Positions 32,297-44,260 of a DNA stretch of 64,000 bases are shown piece after piece; the first letter of the stretch is position 1, and the number at the start of each line of letters is the position of its first letter. The DNA is from Adiantum capillus-veneris. Its lineage: Eukaryota; Streptophyta; Polypodiopsida; Polypodiales; Pteridaceae. Made by a program: the position numbers and the translations under genes. Below the pieces are notes generated by a model, which ran no database searches, was not told the origin of the DNA, and saw nothing but the letters and a program-made list of their open reading frames with translations. Location of the stretch: assembly GCA_014529385.2 (NCBI GenBank), contig CM043967.1:439001-503000 (forward strand). Reading direction: 5' to 3'.

Positions 32297-32512
32297 CTAA
32301 ATAGGACCAAATTTGTAACCAACAGTAGTGAGAGGAGAAATGAGCATCTTGGCTCCTTCAAAGAAAGAACTGAAAATTATGATTCCCAAGAGTGTGCCAA
32401 GAATCCACCATATATGGCCACCTTGTTGGTGTGGTGAGCTCCGGTTGTCTTCAAAATCTTTCTTACTCTCACGATGCTTCTCTTCGGTGTGCTCAAACAT
32501 GTCAGTCGTCAT
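32297..32512 (-). CDS. E4 small ORF with membrane segment
   Basis: A 71-residue frame. The N-terminal half is hydrophilic (TEEKHRESKKDFEDNRSS). The C-terminal half has WWILGTLLGIIIFSSFF, long enough to cross a membrane. It lies after gag, where some plant elements carry env-like ORFs, but one hydrophobic helix is thin evidence and this may be chance. Confidence 0.3.
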   Translation of the reverse strand: MTTDMFEHTEEKHRESKKDFEDNRSSPHQQGGHIWWILGTLLGIIIFSSFFEGAKMLISPLTTVGYKFGPI

Positions 32513-32568
32513 TTCTGATGCTGATAGTAAGCCACCTACCTTGCGGCTTAAATATAAGCGTGATCCAC

Positions 32569-33219
32569 TTACCTCTCTCCAAAGAGAGGCTCATTTGTAA
32601 AAAATTGCACCAAATTGGAAATGAGGCCTTCATTCTTGCACCTTATCAGCCTTTTGTCTATCCATGGCTCCTTCACTCTTATCTCCATGCTGATCTTACC
32701 TCTATATGTTATAGCAGCTAGCCATAGCCATAGTTCTGATGCATCCCATGCAAACACAATGCTGCATTGTGGAAGAGTCTGGAACATCCTTAAAAGGTTG
32801 GCAACATATTGATCATCAAACTTACTCTGAACACCCTCACTGGAGGCATTACCCATCTCCAAGTTTATAACACCTTTCAGTAGACTAGAGGCATTACCCA
32901 TCTCTAAGTCTATGACACTACATAATAAAGTCTTGCTCGGCTGCCAAGCCTCTGGAGCAATATCCAACTCCAAAACTTTAGTCTTGCTTACCTCTTTGTT
33001 ATGGTTCTCTAGTGAAACTTCCTTGATGCAAGATTCCTTTAGCTTGCTACACTGTCCTTGGTCCATGCTGGTGCACATGCCTCTGTTTTCAAAGCCCTCC
33101 CCTTTTCTTGATATGTTGTCCATCTTCTGCAAAGCCTTGCTAGCAGGCTGTTCTTCCTCTTCTCCTGTATCTTCCATGCTCTTTGCATTCCTCTTACTCT
33201 GGCGAGGCCTGATCAACAC
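32569..33219 (-). CDS. E4 ORF downstream of gag, unknown
   Basis: A 216-residue open frame in phase with the nucleocapsid frame above it, separated by a single stop at 33253. It is highly charged at the start, has an internal repeat (DLEMGNASS occurs twice, nine residues apart) and ends in a Trp/Leu-rich segment. No RT or protease motif is seen. It could be the C-terminus of a long gag. Confidence 0.4.
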   Translation of the reverse strand: MLIRPRQSKRNAKSMEDTGEEEEQPASKALQKMDNISRKGEGFENRGMCTSMDQGQCSKLKESCIKEVSLENHNKEVSKTKVLELDIAPEAWQPSKTLLCSVIDLEMGNASSLLKGVINLEMGNASSEGVQSKFDDQYVANLLRMFQTLPQCSIVFAWDASELWLWLAAITYRGKISMEIRVKEPWIDKRLIRCKNEGLISNLVQFFTNEPLFGER

Positions 33220-33252
33220 TCTATGCCTTCTTACCCTTACTGCCCAATGCTA

Positions 33253-33894
33253 TCAATTGATCGCTTTGGTGTCTATTTCATCCAGGGTTAAAGATGTTCT
33301 CACATTTGTAACACAATTTTGTTGACTTACCTCCCCCATTGGGGTAGCATCTTTTGATTCTTTAACCTCTCGTTCCATTGCTTCAGTCCTTTGAACAAAC
33401 TTCTCGCTTGATCCTTCTTCTGGTATCTTCATCTTGACCTCTTCTGCAAGACCAATGATACTTGGTGTGTGGGTACCAATTGGTGGTGGGTGTAGGATGA
33501 GTGTAAGTGGTGATTGTGGTGGTGGTTGCATCTGTGGCTGTAGGAATTGAACTAGTGGGGCTAGCTGTGGTTGCACGACTGGTGGTGGGATCTGAACAGG
33601 TGAGATTGGTTGCCTGGGTGGCGGTGGTCTCACCCTTGGCAGAGAGATTTGATTCTGTCTCCCTCCTCTATTGAAATTCTGTCTTCTTGGATGTGGGTAG
33701 TAGTACATGCCATGGCCGTCTTCCCCGCAATTATAGCAGTGGTACTCTTGGTTTTGCCTTCTTTTTCCTCTTCCTTGTTTTGGATTTCTGACAAGTGCAT
33801 GCCCTTGCTGCACCAGATGCACGAATAAACTCTCAAGCTGGGTAGTGATGCGATTCAACAGGTCTTGTTGCTCTTTTGATGCCTCTTGTGCCAT
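33253..33894 (-). pseudogene. E4 gag nucleocapsid part, altered zinc knuckle
   Basis: A 213-residue frame with a basic region (QGRGKRRQN), CYNCGEDGHGMYYYPH, then a long Pro/Gln-rich stretch. The knuckle matches CX2CX4H but the fourth ligand position is Tyr where Cys is expected; a G-to-A change would explain it, and binding of zinc would be weakened. Confidence 0.65.
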
Positions 33895-34485
33895 GGGCTC
33901 TATGAACGGCTGTTGTAGTCATTGGAGTTAGTCGGACTAAGCTTGATTCCTTTGACTCATTGACTCTTGCTTGCATGCATAGATTCTTGTCTTTAAGGCG
34001 GGCTACTTCTACTGCCAACTCATATGTTGCAGGAAACCTTCCCTTCACCTTCTTTTCAAGCAGAAACCCCCACAGGCCAGTGATGAAACGGTCCGTCTTT
34101 AGGAAATTAGGCGCTCCTTCACCTTCCTCCAGTGAGGCAACCCATCTCTCCCACAAATCCATAAACTTGGACTCGTAGGTGGCATACTCTAGCAGACCTC
34201 CCTGCTTCAATTCCGTCAGTAGCTGCCATAGCTTCTCCGAGGTTGTGCCTTCACCAACCTCTTCACAAAGGCAACACATAACACATCCCATGCATTTTTG
34301 GTAGCTTGGGGCAAAGCATTGTACCAAGACTTGGCCTCTACTTTTAGTAGAGGAAAAATTCGAAGCCGTGAGGCGTCATCATCCTTGTTGGAAACCACAC
34401 AAGCGATGTCGAAATCATGCAGAAAGTCGGTGGTGATGCCTTCTCCCTTCTTTCCATTGAATGTGGCGAAAAAAACACTTGCCAT
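33833..34485 (-). pseudogene. E4 gag capsid part, frameshifted
   Basis: ATG at 34485 opens a frame with FNGKKGEGITTDFLHDFDIAC and KVEAKSWYNALP, the retrotransposon gag (PF03732-like) start. Near 34220-34330 it shifts into a second frame (to 33833) with GGLLEYATYESKFMDLWERW and ADRFITGL-like content, the rest of the capsid domain. Two frames covering one domain show a broken gene. Confidence 0.7.
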
Positions 34486-35535
34486 GGTAGTGACTCAGGA
34501 AATTACAAACTCTTTTATAAAAAAAAGAGAGATTTAATAACAGTAGCGGCTCATAGCGACTTTTACAAGGTTGGGTGGATAGATTAAAACAGGATAAATA
34601 ATGGATCACAAAGCTAGAACAGAATAAAGATGCTTACATCAAAAGAGTGGTAGTAATCCAGAAGGGGCAAGATGATGGAACGTGGAGATCTCACTATTTC
34701 ATCAAGCATCTCGGTTCTGAATAAGAAAACAATCTTTTTCTGGTAGAATATCTTCCTATCAATATACACGTTTACATGCATGTGTTGCAAGAAACAGAAA
34801 GGAAATACTTCTGGCCTATTGTTATCATCCATGTCGGGTGTAGGGCATAGATCTTGACCACTAGGGTTGTGTACCTCAGGTGTTGACAAGGTGACACCTT
34901 CACCACATGCTTCTACCTATTGTAGAAGTCCGTAGAATCCTCCACATTAGGTTCAAAACAGACTAGCGAGAAGAGTCTACCTCATTAGGCTTTCCATTCT
35001 GCATGCGGCGATGGTGCTTGGGTGGTCGAACTTCATTTGAACTCTCCAGGCCTAGAGAGAGTGTAGGCCCACTTGCATCCACCAAATGCTTTAGGCTTCC
35101 GGACTTAGACTTTGTGGTTGATGTAGTTCATGACTCCTCTTGGACCATTAGAGAGAAAAAACTTTTTGCTACAAAAAATCTGACTATCGTGAGAGTGCCG
35201 CAGTTTTCAAAAGCAAAACTCACCGTTGTTTCTTCACTTCCTCTGTCAGCACTCATTGACAGAATGCGTTGGTTGACAGCAGTGATGGCACTTCATAGCC
35301 TTCCCACTTGATGCTTTCAATTTGTGGTTAGAACGAGAAACACAAGATGGGGAGCTTACCTCTTGAATACTGACGACACTGCAGCCTAGCAGTAGTACTT
35401 CAATGAAGGCGGCTAGTGCCTCCTTAGTCTCCTCCTCTTTCGTCCTCTAGTTAGAGAACTCCTTCAGCCATTCGTCCATGATTGATGAGGTGCGTTGCTT
35501 TCAGCATTGTAAACTGAAGGTTTTTGAGAATCTCT
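34486..35535 (-). other. E4 leader
   Basis: Between primer site and gag start. No coherent frame or phased palindrome. Confidence 0.5.
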
Positions 35536-35552
35536 CCTCAGTGGGGGCACCA
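35536..35552 (-). promoter_or_regulatory. E4 primer-binding site
   Basis: Minus strand TGGTGCCCCCACTGAGG, two bases inside the LTR. Almost the same as in E1; the primer tRNA is not identified. Confidence 0.65.
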
Positions 35553-35554
35553 AA

Positions 35555-37182
35555 TGACGGGAGAAAAACGCGACACGACCCCGACGACCTCTAAAACATC
35601 GAGAGCTGATGCACGCCGTAATCCGTGAAGCGAACAGGGGGCACCACCTAGCTTTGATTGGCTAGGATGCAGACAACGGTAATTTGAAATATCACGAATT
35701 CTACACAGAGAGAGATAGAGAGAGAGAGAGCGAGCGAGAGAGAATGGAGCGAATGGACAAGTGATGAAAGCCCTCGGGGGTGTGAGGGAGATTTATTCTC
35801 GTGCAATATTTACAGCAACCTTATTTTCGGTGAGGTGGCACATCATGGTGATAGAGAGATAGAGGGAGAGATAGTGAACCTACTTGGTGCATTCTCTAGA
35901 GATGACTCATTGACATGAAAACTTGTTGACATGAGTGTGTGTGCATTGACCATTGGAGTCGAGATGTGGATATAGCTTCCTTTACATAATACAAATTCCC
36001 AAAGAAAATCGCTACACTAAGTCCTTCTCTTGTGATGCAAATGTTGCCAATTTCTCCCACCAAAATACTACCAAGTGCTGACCTCTCATGAACTTGCCCC
36101 CCCCCCCCCCCCCCCGATAGTGACCTCTCAATGTCCTTTTATAGGTGCTGGCTGCTTTAGATTAGGATAATCTGGTGTGATTAGGGTCATCTAATTAGGG
36201 GAGACAAATCAAGGCAATAGGTCCTGGGTGGTTGACCCTTGCTTTGTCTTGGGAAATATTATAAGGGAAACCTCTAGGTGGGCCTTTCTGACCATCACTT
36301 GGAGAGATGAGAATTTACAAATTTGGGATTTTTACAAGATTTGGTTGAAACTGGGAAAAAAATGATGATAACCTATGGTTTTTACTGAAGAGGGCATCGT
36401 GGATGCGATGCTGGAAAATGGCAGTCTCGCTGGTGCATCCGTGTAGCGCGTTCATCACTTTCGGGGCCGGCCAGGGCATGCCTTCGATGCCATTGCTTGT
36501 TTTGGTGTTGGTGTTGCGAGATTTAGGTCGTCTTCCTTCTTGTCAATGTCGATGTCGTTTAATTTTTCTTCTCTTTTTTTATGATGTGAGTGTGCGTATA
36601 TATATGCCTGTATATGTGTGTGTGCGTGAGTGTGAGTGTGTATATGTATGGATGTATGTATGTGCGTATTAGCGTGCGTCTGTGTGTATATATGTGTGCC
36701 GGACAATGTGCGTGGGAACGGGGGGGGGAGTATATTATGTATATATATATATATATATATATATTTATTTATTTATTTATTTTTATTTTTTTATTTTTTT
36801 TTTTATAATAAATTTTTTGATGGTTCTTATTGCAGAGAATGGTGAGGATGAGAAATGGGGAGAGTGTGTGCGAGGGCGCAGTGTGTGGGTAAGGGAGTGT
36901 GTGTGTGTGTGTGTGAGCGCAGCGTCTACGGTTTGAGAGCGAGAGTGAGGAGAAAGCGGCCTACGCACAACGCGAGAGAGAGAGTGAGGGCGGGGTGAAG
37001 TGGCGAGGGAGGGAGAGGGAGATAGGGTGTCTGTGTGTGTGGCATCTTTTTCCAATGCGCCCGCACGGGCTGGGTCGGGGAGCGAGAGAGAGAGAGCATG
37101 GCCTGGGTGGCCCGTATCCAACAGAGGGTGCAAAAGGGGGGAGGGGGTATAGTCAACAGAAAAGAGGGGGGGGGTTAGGAGT

Positions 37183-37252
<70 letters not shown>

Positions 37253-37350
37253 TTCCTATATGGCGGGTTCCCACCGTGGGGGAGAGTGAGAGAGTGTGTG
37301 TGAGTGAGGGGGGGGGATAGGATAGGGAAAGAGTGGCTATGTGGAGGGGA

Positions 37351-37398
<48 letters not shown>

Positions 37399-37435
37399 GG
37401 AGAGATTCTCTCCCTTTGTCCACGGGGCCACTCTC

Positions 37436-37512
<77 letters not shown>

Positions 37513-37622
37513 AATGGGAGGGGAACATAGGGGGGGGGTTATAGGCTGGTGGTTCGCCAGAGTTGGAAAGAAAACAGGGGAGGGGGTATAAGGAGGAGAG
37601 TGAGGCCGAAGGGGGTGTGGAC

Positions 37623-37679
<57 letters not shown>

Positions 37680-38021
37680 TTGAAAGAGATAGAGAGAGAG
37701 AATATTTGAAATGCATAGCGGCCCGCCAGAGGGGTGTCACAGTGGTATCCCATCTCATGCGCCCACTTGGCCAGGTCATGCAGCGGCAGAGTAAGCGAGA
37801 GAGAGAGAGTTGGCGGAGCCGAGCAGAAGGAGAGCGAGAGGCTTTGTCTTCTCGAAATAATGGAGAGGTGTGGACAAATTGGTGATGCCCCGCTAGTGGT
37901 TAAGTCTAAAGGGTGGTGAATGATCAAGAACTTTCCCCTTTTTTTGTTTTTCCTTTGGTAATATGCTCTCCCCTTCTTGGGGTATGGTTCTTGCAGTTGC
38001 GGTTTCGAAAACCGGCCGTCA
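35555..38021 (-). repeat. E4 5' LTR (right, 2467 bp)
   Basis: Full version of the LTR. A TATAAAAG box on the minus strand is at 36143-36136. Microsatellites: C run at about 36098-36115, (TA)n near 36741-36764, (GA)n at about 37187-37249, 37359-37391, 37437-37510 and 37628-37675. Ends CCGGCCGTCA at 38021. Confidence 0.85.
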
Positions 38022-41000
38022 GCACCTACCTCCCAATTCTTAGTCTAAATGACCAACTGGTGGATCTAGGATCTACTCATCCCACAAACATTGTGTAAAC
38101 TTACAAGTGTTATGATGGCTAAGTGTTGAATGCACCTGATTTTAAGACATGGGTTAGAATGGCGAAGTGGGGAATCTAGGAGACACCAATAATTGGATCC
38201 CCATGTCAAGCCTTCTAATTTCCAAGTGGTGGATCTTTGATGCACCTATTGCCTAATTCTTAGTATTAATGGCCAAGTGGTGGATCTAGGATCCGCTCAT
38301 CCCACAAACTTTGTGTAGAATTACAAGTGTTGTGATGGCCAAGTGTTGAATGCACCTAACTTTAAGACATGGTTAGAATGCCAAGTGGTGGATCCAGGAG
38401 ACATCAACATTTGGATCCACATTTCAAGAATTCGTTATTATAATGGCCAAGTGGTAAATCTTTGATGCACCTACTTCCTAATTCTTAGTCTAAATGGCCA
38501 AGTGGAGGATCTAAGATCTACTGATCCCATAAACATTGTCAAAAATTACAAGTGTTATGATGGCCAAGTGTTGAATGCATCTAAATTTAAGACATGGGTT
38601 AGAATGGCCAAAGTGGTGGATCCAAGAGACACAAACAATTGGACCACAATTGAAGGATTCGTTATAGTGACCAAGTGGTGGATCTTTGATGCACCTACTT
38701 CCCAATTCTAAGTGTAAAACGATAAGTGGTGTATCTTTCATGCACCTACTTCCCAATTTTTAGTCTAAATGGCTAAGTGGTGGATCTAGGGTCTACTCAT
38801 CCCACAAACATTGTGTAAAATTACAAGTCTTATGATGGCCAAGTGTGGGATTTATATAACTTTAAGACAAGGGTTAGAATGGCCAAGGGTTATCTAGGGT
38901 ACACCAAGAATTGGATCCACCATTCAAGCATTCGTTATAATGGCCAAGTGGTGGATCTTTGATACAACTACTTCCCAATTCTTAGTCTAAATGGACAAGT
39001 GGTGGATCTAGGATCTACTCATCCGACAAACATTGTGTAAAATTACAAGTGTTATGATGGCCAAGTGTTGAATGCACCTGACTTCTAGACACGGGTTAGA
39101 ATGGCCAAGTAGTGGATCTAGAAGACACAAACAATTGGATTTTTATAATGGCCAAGTGGTGGATCTTTGATGCACCTACTTCCCAATTATTAGTGTAAAT
39201 GGCCAAGTGGTGGATCTATGATCTACTCATCCCACAAACATTGTGTAAAATTAGAACTATTATGATGGCCAAGTGTTGAATGCACGATACTTTAGGACAT
39301 GGTTAGAATGGCCAAGTGGTGGATCTAGGAGACACCAACAATTGGATAGACAATTCAAGCCTTTGTTAGAATGGCCATGTGGTGGATCTTTGATGCACCT
39401 ACTTCCCAAGTCTTAGTCTAAATGGACAAATGGTGGGTCTATGATCTACTCATCACAAAAACATTGTGTAAAATTACAAATGTTATGATGGACAGGTGTT
39501 GAATACACCTAACTTTAAGACATGGGTTATAATGGCAAAGTGGTGGATCTAGGAGACACCAACAGTTGGATCCACATTTCAAGCCTATTTTATAATGGCC
39601 AAGTGGTGGATCTTTGATGCACCTACTTCCCAATTGTTAGTCTAAATGGATAAGTGGTGGATCTAGGATCTACTCATCCCACAACCACTGTGTAAAATTA
39701 CAAGTGTTATGATGGCCAAGTGTTGAATGCACCTGACTTTAAGACATGTGTTAGAATGGCCAAGTGGTGGATCTAGGAGACACCAACAATTGGATCCACA
39801 TTTCAAGCCTTCTAATGGCCAAGTGGTGGATCTTTGATGCACCTATTTCTGAATTCTTAGTATGAATGACCATGTGGTGGATCTAGCATCCGCTCATCCC
39901 ACAAACATTGCATAGAATTACAAGTGTTATGATGGCCAAGTGTTACATGCACCTAACTTTAAGACATGGTTAGAATGGCTAAGTGGTGGATCTAGGACAC
40001 ACCAACAATTCAAACCACAATTCAAGCCATTGTTATAATGGCCAAATAGTGGATCTTTGATGCACCTACTTTCTAATTCTTAGTATAAATGGCCAGGTGG
40101 TGGATCTAGGATCTACTCATCGCAATAACATTGTGTAAAATTACAAGTGTTATTATGGCCAAGTGTTCAATGTACCTAACTATAAGACATGGTTAGAATC
40201 GCCAAGTGGTGGATCTAGGACACACCAACAATTTAAACCACAATTCAAGCCTTCGTTATAATGGCCAAGTGGTGGATCTTTAATACACCTACTTCCCAAC
40301 TCTTAGTCTAAATGGCCAAGTGGTGAATCTAGGATCTACTCATCCCACAAACATTGTGTAAAATTACAAGTGTTATGATGGCCAAGTGTTGAATGCACCT
40401 AGCTGTAAGACATGGTTAGAATTCCAAGTGGTGGATCTAGGAGACACAAACAATTGGATCCAAGTGGCCAAGTAGTCGAACTTTGATGCACCTACTTCTT
40501 AATTCTTAGTTTAAATGCCCAAATAGTGGATCTAGGATCTACTCATCCAATAATCATTGGGTCAAAAATAGAACTATTATGATGGCCAAGTGTTAAAGGC
40601 ACCTAGCTTTAAGACATGGGTTAGAATGGCCAAGTGGTGGATCTAGGAGGCACCAACACTTGGATCCACATTTCAAGCATTTGTTATTATAATGGCCAAG
40701 TGGTGGATGTTGGATGTATCTACTTCCTTTTTCCTAGTCTAAATGACCAAGTGGTGGATCTAGGATCTACTCATCCCATAAACATTGGGTAAAAATTACA
40801 AATGTTATGATGGCCAAGTGTTGAATGCACCTAGCTTTAAGACATGGGTTAGAATGGCCAAGTGGTGGATCTAGGAGACACCAACAATTGGATCCACATT
40901 TCAAGCCTTTGTTTATAATGGCAATGTGGTGGATCTTTGATGCACCTACTTTCCAATTCTTAGTCTAAATGGACAAATGGTGGGTCTAGGATCTACTCAT

Positions 41001-44000
41001 CACAAAAACATTGTGTAAAATTACAAATGTTATGATGGACACGTGTTGAATCCACCTAACTTTAAGACATGGGTTAGAATGGCAAAGTGGTGGATCTAGG
41101 AGACACCAACAATTGGATCCACATTTCAAGCCTTTGTTATAATGGCCAAGTGGTGGATCTAGGATCTACTCATCCCATAGACATTGTGTAAAATTACAAG
41201 TGTTATTATGGCCAAGTGTTGAATGGACCTAATTTTAAGACATGGTTAGAATGCCAAGTGGTGGATCTAAGAGGCACCAACAATTTGATCCAAATTTCAA
41301 GCATTTGTTATTATAATGTCCAAGTGGTGGATGTTTGATGCATCTACTTCCTTTTTCTTAGTCTAAAAGACCATGTGGTGGATCTAGGATCTACTCATCC
41401 CACAAACATTGGGTAAAAATTACAACTGTTATGATGGCCAACTGTTGAATGCACCTAACTTTTAGACATGGGTTAGAATGGCCAAGTGGTGGATCTAAGG
41501 GACACCAACAATTGGATCCTCATTTTAAGCCTTTGTTTATAATGGCCAAGTGGTTGATTTTGATACACCTACTTCTCAATTCTTAGTCTAAATGGCCAAG
41601 TGGTGGATCTAAGAACTATTGATCTCATAAACATTGTGTAAAATTACAAGTGCTTTGATGACAAAGTGTTGAATGCACCTAACTTTAAGAGATGGGTTAA
41701 AATAGCCAAGTGCTAGATATAGGAGACACCAACAATTGGATCCACAATTCAAGACTTTGTTATAATGGCCAAGTGGTGGAACTTTGATGCACCTACTTCC
41801 TAATTCTTAGTCTAAATGGCCAAGTGGTGGATCTAGGATCTACGGATCCCACAAACATTGTGTAAAATTACAAGGGTTATGATGATCAAGTGTTGAATGT
41901 ACGTAACTTTAAGAAATGGGTTAGAATGGCCAAGTGGTGGATCTATGAGACACCAACAATTGGATCCACCATTCAAGCCTTTGTTATAGTGGCCAAGTGG
42001 TATATCTTTGATGTAACTACTCCCCAATTCTTAGTCTAAATGGCCAAGTGGTGGATCTAGGATCTAGTCATCCCACAAAAATTGTTTAAAATTACAAGTG
42101 TTATGATGACCAAGTGTTGAATGCAACTGACTTTAAGACATGGGTTAGAATGGCCAAGTGGTGGATCCAGGAGACAACCAACAATTGGATCTACATTCCA
42201 AGCCTTCTAATGGCCAAGTGGTGGATCTTTGATGCACCTATTTCTCAATTCTTAGTATGAATGGCAAGGTGGAGGATCTAGGATTCACTCATCCCACAAA
42301 CATTGTGTAGAATTACAAGTGTTATGATGGCCAAGTGTTGAATGCACCTAACTTTAAGACATGGTTAGAATGGCCAAGTGGTGGATGTAGCACACACCAA
42401 CAATTCAAACCACAATTCAAGCCTTCGTTATAATGGCCTAGTGGTGGATCTTTGTTGCACCTTCTTTCCAATTCTTAGTCTAAATGGTCAGGTGGTGGAT
42501 CTAGGATCTACTCATCCTAAAAAAATTGTGTGGAATTACAAGTGTTATCATGGCCAAGTGTTGAGAAAACACCTATCAAGTGGTGGATCTAGGACACACC
42601 AACAATTCGAACCGCAATTCAACACTTCATTACAATGGCCAAGTGGTGGATCTTTAATACACTTACTTCTCAATTCTTAGTCTAAATGGTCAAGTGATGG
42701 ATCTAGGATCTACTCATCCCACAAACATTGTGTAAAATTACAAGTGTTATGATGGCCAAGTGTTAATGCACCTACCTGTAAGACATGGTTAGAATTCCAA
42801 GTGGTGGATCTTTGAAGTACCTACTTCGCAATTGTTAGTGTAAATGGCCAAGTGGTGGATCTAGGATCTACTCATTCCACAAACATTGTGTAGAATTACT
42901 AGTGTTATGATGGCGAGGTGTTGAATGCATCTGACTTTAAGACATGGGTTAGAATGGCCAGGTGGGGATTTAGGAGACACCAACAATTGGATCCACATTT
43001 CAAGCCTTCGTTATAATGGCCGGCTGGTGGATCTTTGATGCACCTACTTCCCAATTCTTAGGTTAAATGGCCAAGTGGTGGATCTATGATCCACTCATCC
43101 ATCAAACATTGTGTAGAATTACAACTGTTATGATGGCCAAGTGTTGAATGCACCTAACTTTAATATATGGTTTAGAATGGCAAAGTGGTGAATCTAGGAG
43201 ACACCAACAATTGGATCCACATTTCAAGCCTTTGTTATAATGGCCAAGTGGTGGATCTTTGATACACCTACTTCCCAATTGTTAGTCTGAATGGCCAAGT
43301 GGTGGATCTAGGATTTACTCATTCCATAGACATTATGTAAAATTACAAGTATTATTATGGCCAAGTGTTGAATGGACCTAATTTTAAGACATGGGTAGAA
43401 TGCTAAGTGGTGGATCTTAGAGGCACCAACAATTGGATCCACATTTCAAGCATTTGTTATTATAATGGCCAAGTGGTGGATGCTTGATGTATCTACTTCC
43501 TTTTTCTTAATCTAAAAGACCAAGTGGTGGATCTAGGATCTACTCATCCCACATACATTGGGTAAAAATTACAACTGTTATGATGGCCAACTGTTGAATG
43601 CACCTAACTTTTAGACATGGGTTAGAATGGCCAAGTGGTGGATCTAGGGGACACCAACAATTGGATCCTCATTTTAAGTCTTCGTTTATAATGGCCAAGT
43701 GGTGGATCTTTGATGCACCTACTTCCCAATTCTTAGTCTAAATGGACAAGTGGTGGATCTAAGATCTATTGATCCCATAAACATTGTGTAAAATTACAAG
43801 TGTTTTGATGACAAAGTGTTGAATGCACCTAACTTTAAGAGATGGGTTAGAATATCCAAGTGCTGGATATAGGAGACACCAAGAATTGGATCCATAATTC
43901 AAGACTTTGTTATAATGGCCAAGTGGTGGATCTTTGATGCACCTACTTCCCACTCCTTAGTCTAAATGGCCAAGTGGTGGATCTAAGATCTATTGATCCC

Positions 44001-44260
44001 ACAAACATTGTGTAAAATTACAAGGGTTATGATGACCAAGTGTTGAATGTACCTAACTTTACGAAATGGGTTAGAATGGCCAAGTGGTGGATCTACGAGA
44101 CACCAGCAATTGAATCCAGCATTCAAGCCTTTGTTATAATGGCCAAGTGGTATATCTTCAATGCACCTACTTCCCAATTCTTAGTATAAATGGCCAAGTG
44201 GTGGATCTAGGTTCTACTCATCCCACAAACATTGTTTAAAATTACAAGTGTTATGATGAC
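38022..44260. repeat. 224-bp satellite, main array, about 28 monomers
   Basis: Head-to-tail monomers of about 224 bp; for example the same 64-codon minus-strand shadow frame recurs at 43759 and 43983. Each monomer has four spaced versions of one box, TGGCCAAGTGGTGGATCT or TGGCCAAGTGTTGAATGC, so the monomer arose from shorter units. Some monomers are shortened. The array ends at the P2 LTR. Confidence 0.95.

Larger units (their letters stand above)
29679..38021 (-). mobile_element. E4: gag-only LTR element with 2.3-2.5-kb LTRs
   Basis: Inserted into the satellite. Very long LTRs rich in (GA)n flank a 3.56-kb interior coding only gag-like and unknown frames on the minus strand. There is no protease, RT, RNase H or integrase, so it is non-autonomous (LARD/TR-GAG type). 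Terminal bases on the minus strand are TGA(C/T)GGCCGG at the start. The flanks GTAC (29675-29678) and GCAC (38022-38025) could be a 4-bp target duplication with one change. Confidence 0.85.

Noticed and set aside
32569-32590. Splice-donor-like AGGTAAGTG at the end of an E4 frame
   Set aside because: One matching donor without a paired acceptor or transcript is not enough to propose an intron.
39439-44177. Repeated 64-residue minus-strand frames starting MGS(R/S)
   Set aside because: They recur once per satellite monomer at the satellite period and are only a stop-free window of the monomer.
38022-44260. Possible CRISPR-like array of repeats and spacers
   Set aside because: The whole 224-bp unit repeats, including the parts between boxes, so there are no unique spacers; this is a satellite in a plant genome.
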